A stretch of DNA of 64,000 bases from JANLYQ01 sp031365725 (GTDB lineage: Bacteria > Actinomycetota > Actinomycetes > JACCUZ01): positions 17,544 to 81,543 of the forward strand of contig JANLYQ010000117.1 in the NCBI GenBank assembly GCA_031365725.1. The letters are read 5' to 3'. The number at the start of each line of letters is the position of its first letter. The first letter of the stretch is position 1. Below, in pieces: positions 63,426-64,000 of the stretch. Both the position numbers and the translations under genes were made by a program. The notes beneath the pieces were generated by a model. It saw only the letters and a list, made by a program, of their open reading frames with translations. It did no database searches and was not told the DNA's origin.

Positions 63426-64000
63426 GTGGCAGTCGCGGGCGGCCTGGCCGACATCGCCAACCCGGTGCCCATCGCGGTGCAAGCGGTTGTGCTGACGACG
63501 TACCTGGATCGGATGGCTGAGCACCCCGTCGTCCTCGCCGGCTCAGGCAACCACGACCTCGACGGCCCAGGCGCTCACGGCGAGCAGACGGCGGCGTGGT
63601 TGCGCCGACCGCGTGCCGATGCCGTGGTCACCGATGGCCGCAGCATCGACAGAGAGGGCATCCGCTTCACCGTCTGCCCGTGGTGGGACGGGCCGCTCGG
63701 GCGAGACGCCGTCGCTGCCCAGCTGCAGGCCGCTGCCGTCGACCGACCCGAGCGCTGGCTGTGGGTCTATCAAGCACCCCCCGGCGGCGGTTCATAGCAG
63801 GCACGCCTTGGCCGCGCGATGGTGATCAACCCGGGGCGACAGATAGGACCGGTGCCGCCGCACGTGACCCTGGACACCGACGCGAGCACCGCCGAGTGGT
63901 GCGGAACGCCGTCACGGGACACGGAGACCGACCCTGACTGCAGGACGAGCAGCCGCCCCGGCCTTGCGCCCTCGGCGATGAGGACACCTCCGGGCGGGGT
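63426..64000 (+). pseudogene. disrupted calcineurin-like phosphoesterase, running off the window
   Basis: GLADIANPVPIAVQAVVLTT, GSGNHDLDGPGAHGEQTAAW, GIRFTVCPWWDGPLGRDAV and WLWVYQAPP match the middle of a metallophosphoesterase. A TAG at 63795 stops the frame; the same frame resumes with LGRAMVINPGRQIGPVPPHV, the family C-terminus. The intervening 50 or so residues, which would carry the GHxH metal site, are missing. The start is also lost: upstream of 63426 there is no DxH motif, and VAGD reads VAGG. So it lacks both ends of the active site. Confidence 0.65.

Overview
The window is high-GC actinobacterial DNA with GTG starts, 4-nt ATGA/GTGA overlaps, WhiB, a Crp homologue, RsiG-like and LLM/F420-type proteins. 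From memory of the Mycobacterium tuberculosis map, its backbone follows the block Rv3646c to Rv3683 almost gene for gene: topA, MrfA-like helicase, tad/flp cluster, ssd, HAD-IB phosphatase, Fic-like protein, acs, holin-like protein, EphE-like hydrolase, MarP, CoA-type Nudix, thioredoxin, nth, crp, MBL hydrolase, RidA, the ArsA-like pair, whiB, ponA, metallophosphoesterase and a tRNA-Pro. Codon style, the acetate transport block and the polyphosphate-type genes suggest the Intrasporangiaceae/Dermatophilaceae area (Tetrasphaera/Phycicoccus-like), but this is an inference.

Layout. 0-8 kb: topA, a methyltransferase, the proton-pumping pyrophosphatase hppA and an anti-sigma/STAS pair, all on the minus strand. 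8-11 kb: DUF1998 helicase and a small membrane protein. 11-16.2 kb: a seven-gene minus-strand Tad/Flp pilus operon with overlapping genes, preceded by a candidate 6C small RNA. 16.5-18.5 kb: HAD-IB phosphatase, a structured intergenic region at the position of mycobacterial Ms1/MTS2823, and a degenerate Fic-fold protein. 18.5-26.9 kb: LytS/LytTR two-component system, two sodium:solute (acetate-type) symporters with their small companions, and acetyl-CoA synthetase, which together look like a carboxylate sensing, uptake and activation module.

26.9-37.8 kb is the least conserved part: a Calx-beta secreted protein, a formate/nitrite transporter broken by an internal deletion, a beta-hydroxyacid dehydrogenase, an F420-type oxidoreductase, an ECF sigma factor with a membrane PD40-propeller partner, a lipoprotein, and a tightly overlapping CHAD / ParA / CYTH cluster. 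That cluster is my best candidate for an undescribed system, perhaps positioning of polyphosphate bodies. 37.8-51.8 kb: EphE-like hydrolase, DUF309, a BNR propeller plus a MoaD/ThiS-type carrier, the marP-nudix-trx-nth overlapping operon, an RsiG-like c-di-GMP-binding anti-sigma candidate, crp, housekeeping hydrolases and a MerR regulator. 51.8-58.5 kb: ArsA-like ATPase pair, whiB, ponA, yqeY, phosphoesterase and tRNA-Pro(CGG).

58.8-64 kb looks like decaying or acquired accessory DNA: a secreted ScyD-type propeller protein, a homocysteine methyltransferase with an internal deletion, a zincin-like protease with Ig-like tail, and a disrupted phosphoesterase. I saw no CRISPR array, insertion sequence or prophage. 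Many transcription units appear to start as leaderless mRNAs: a -10 hexamer lies 6-8 nt before the start codon and no Shine-Dalgarno is visible.
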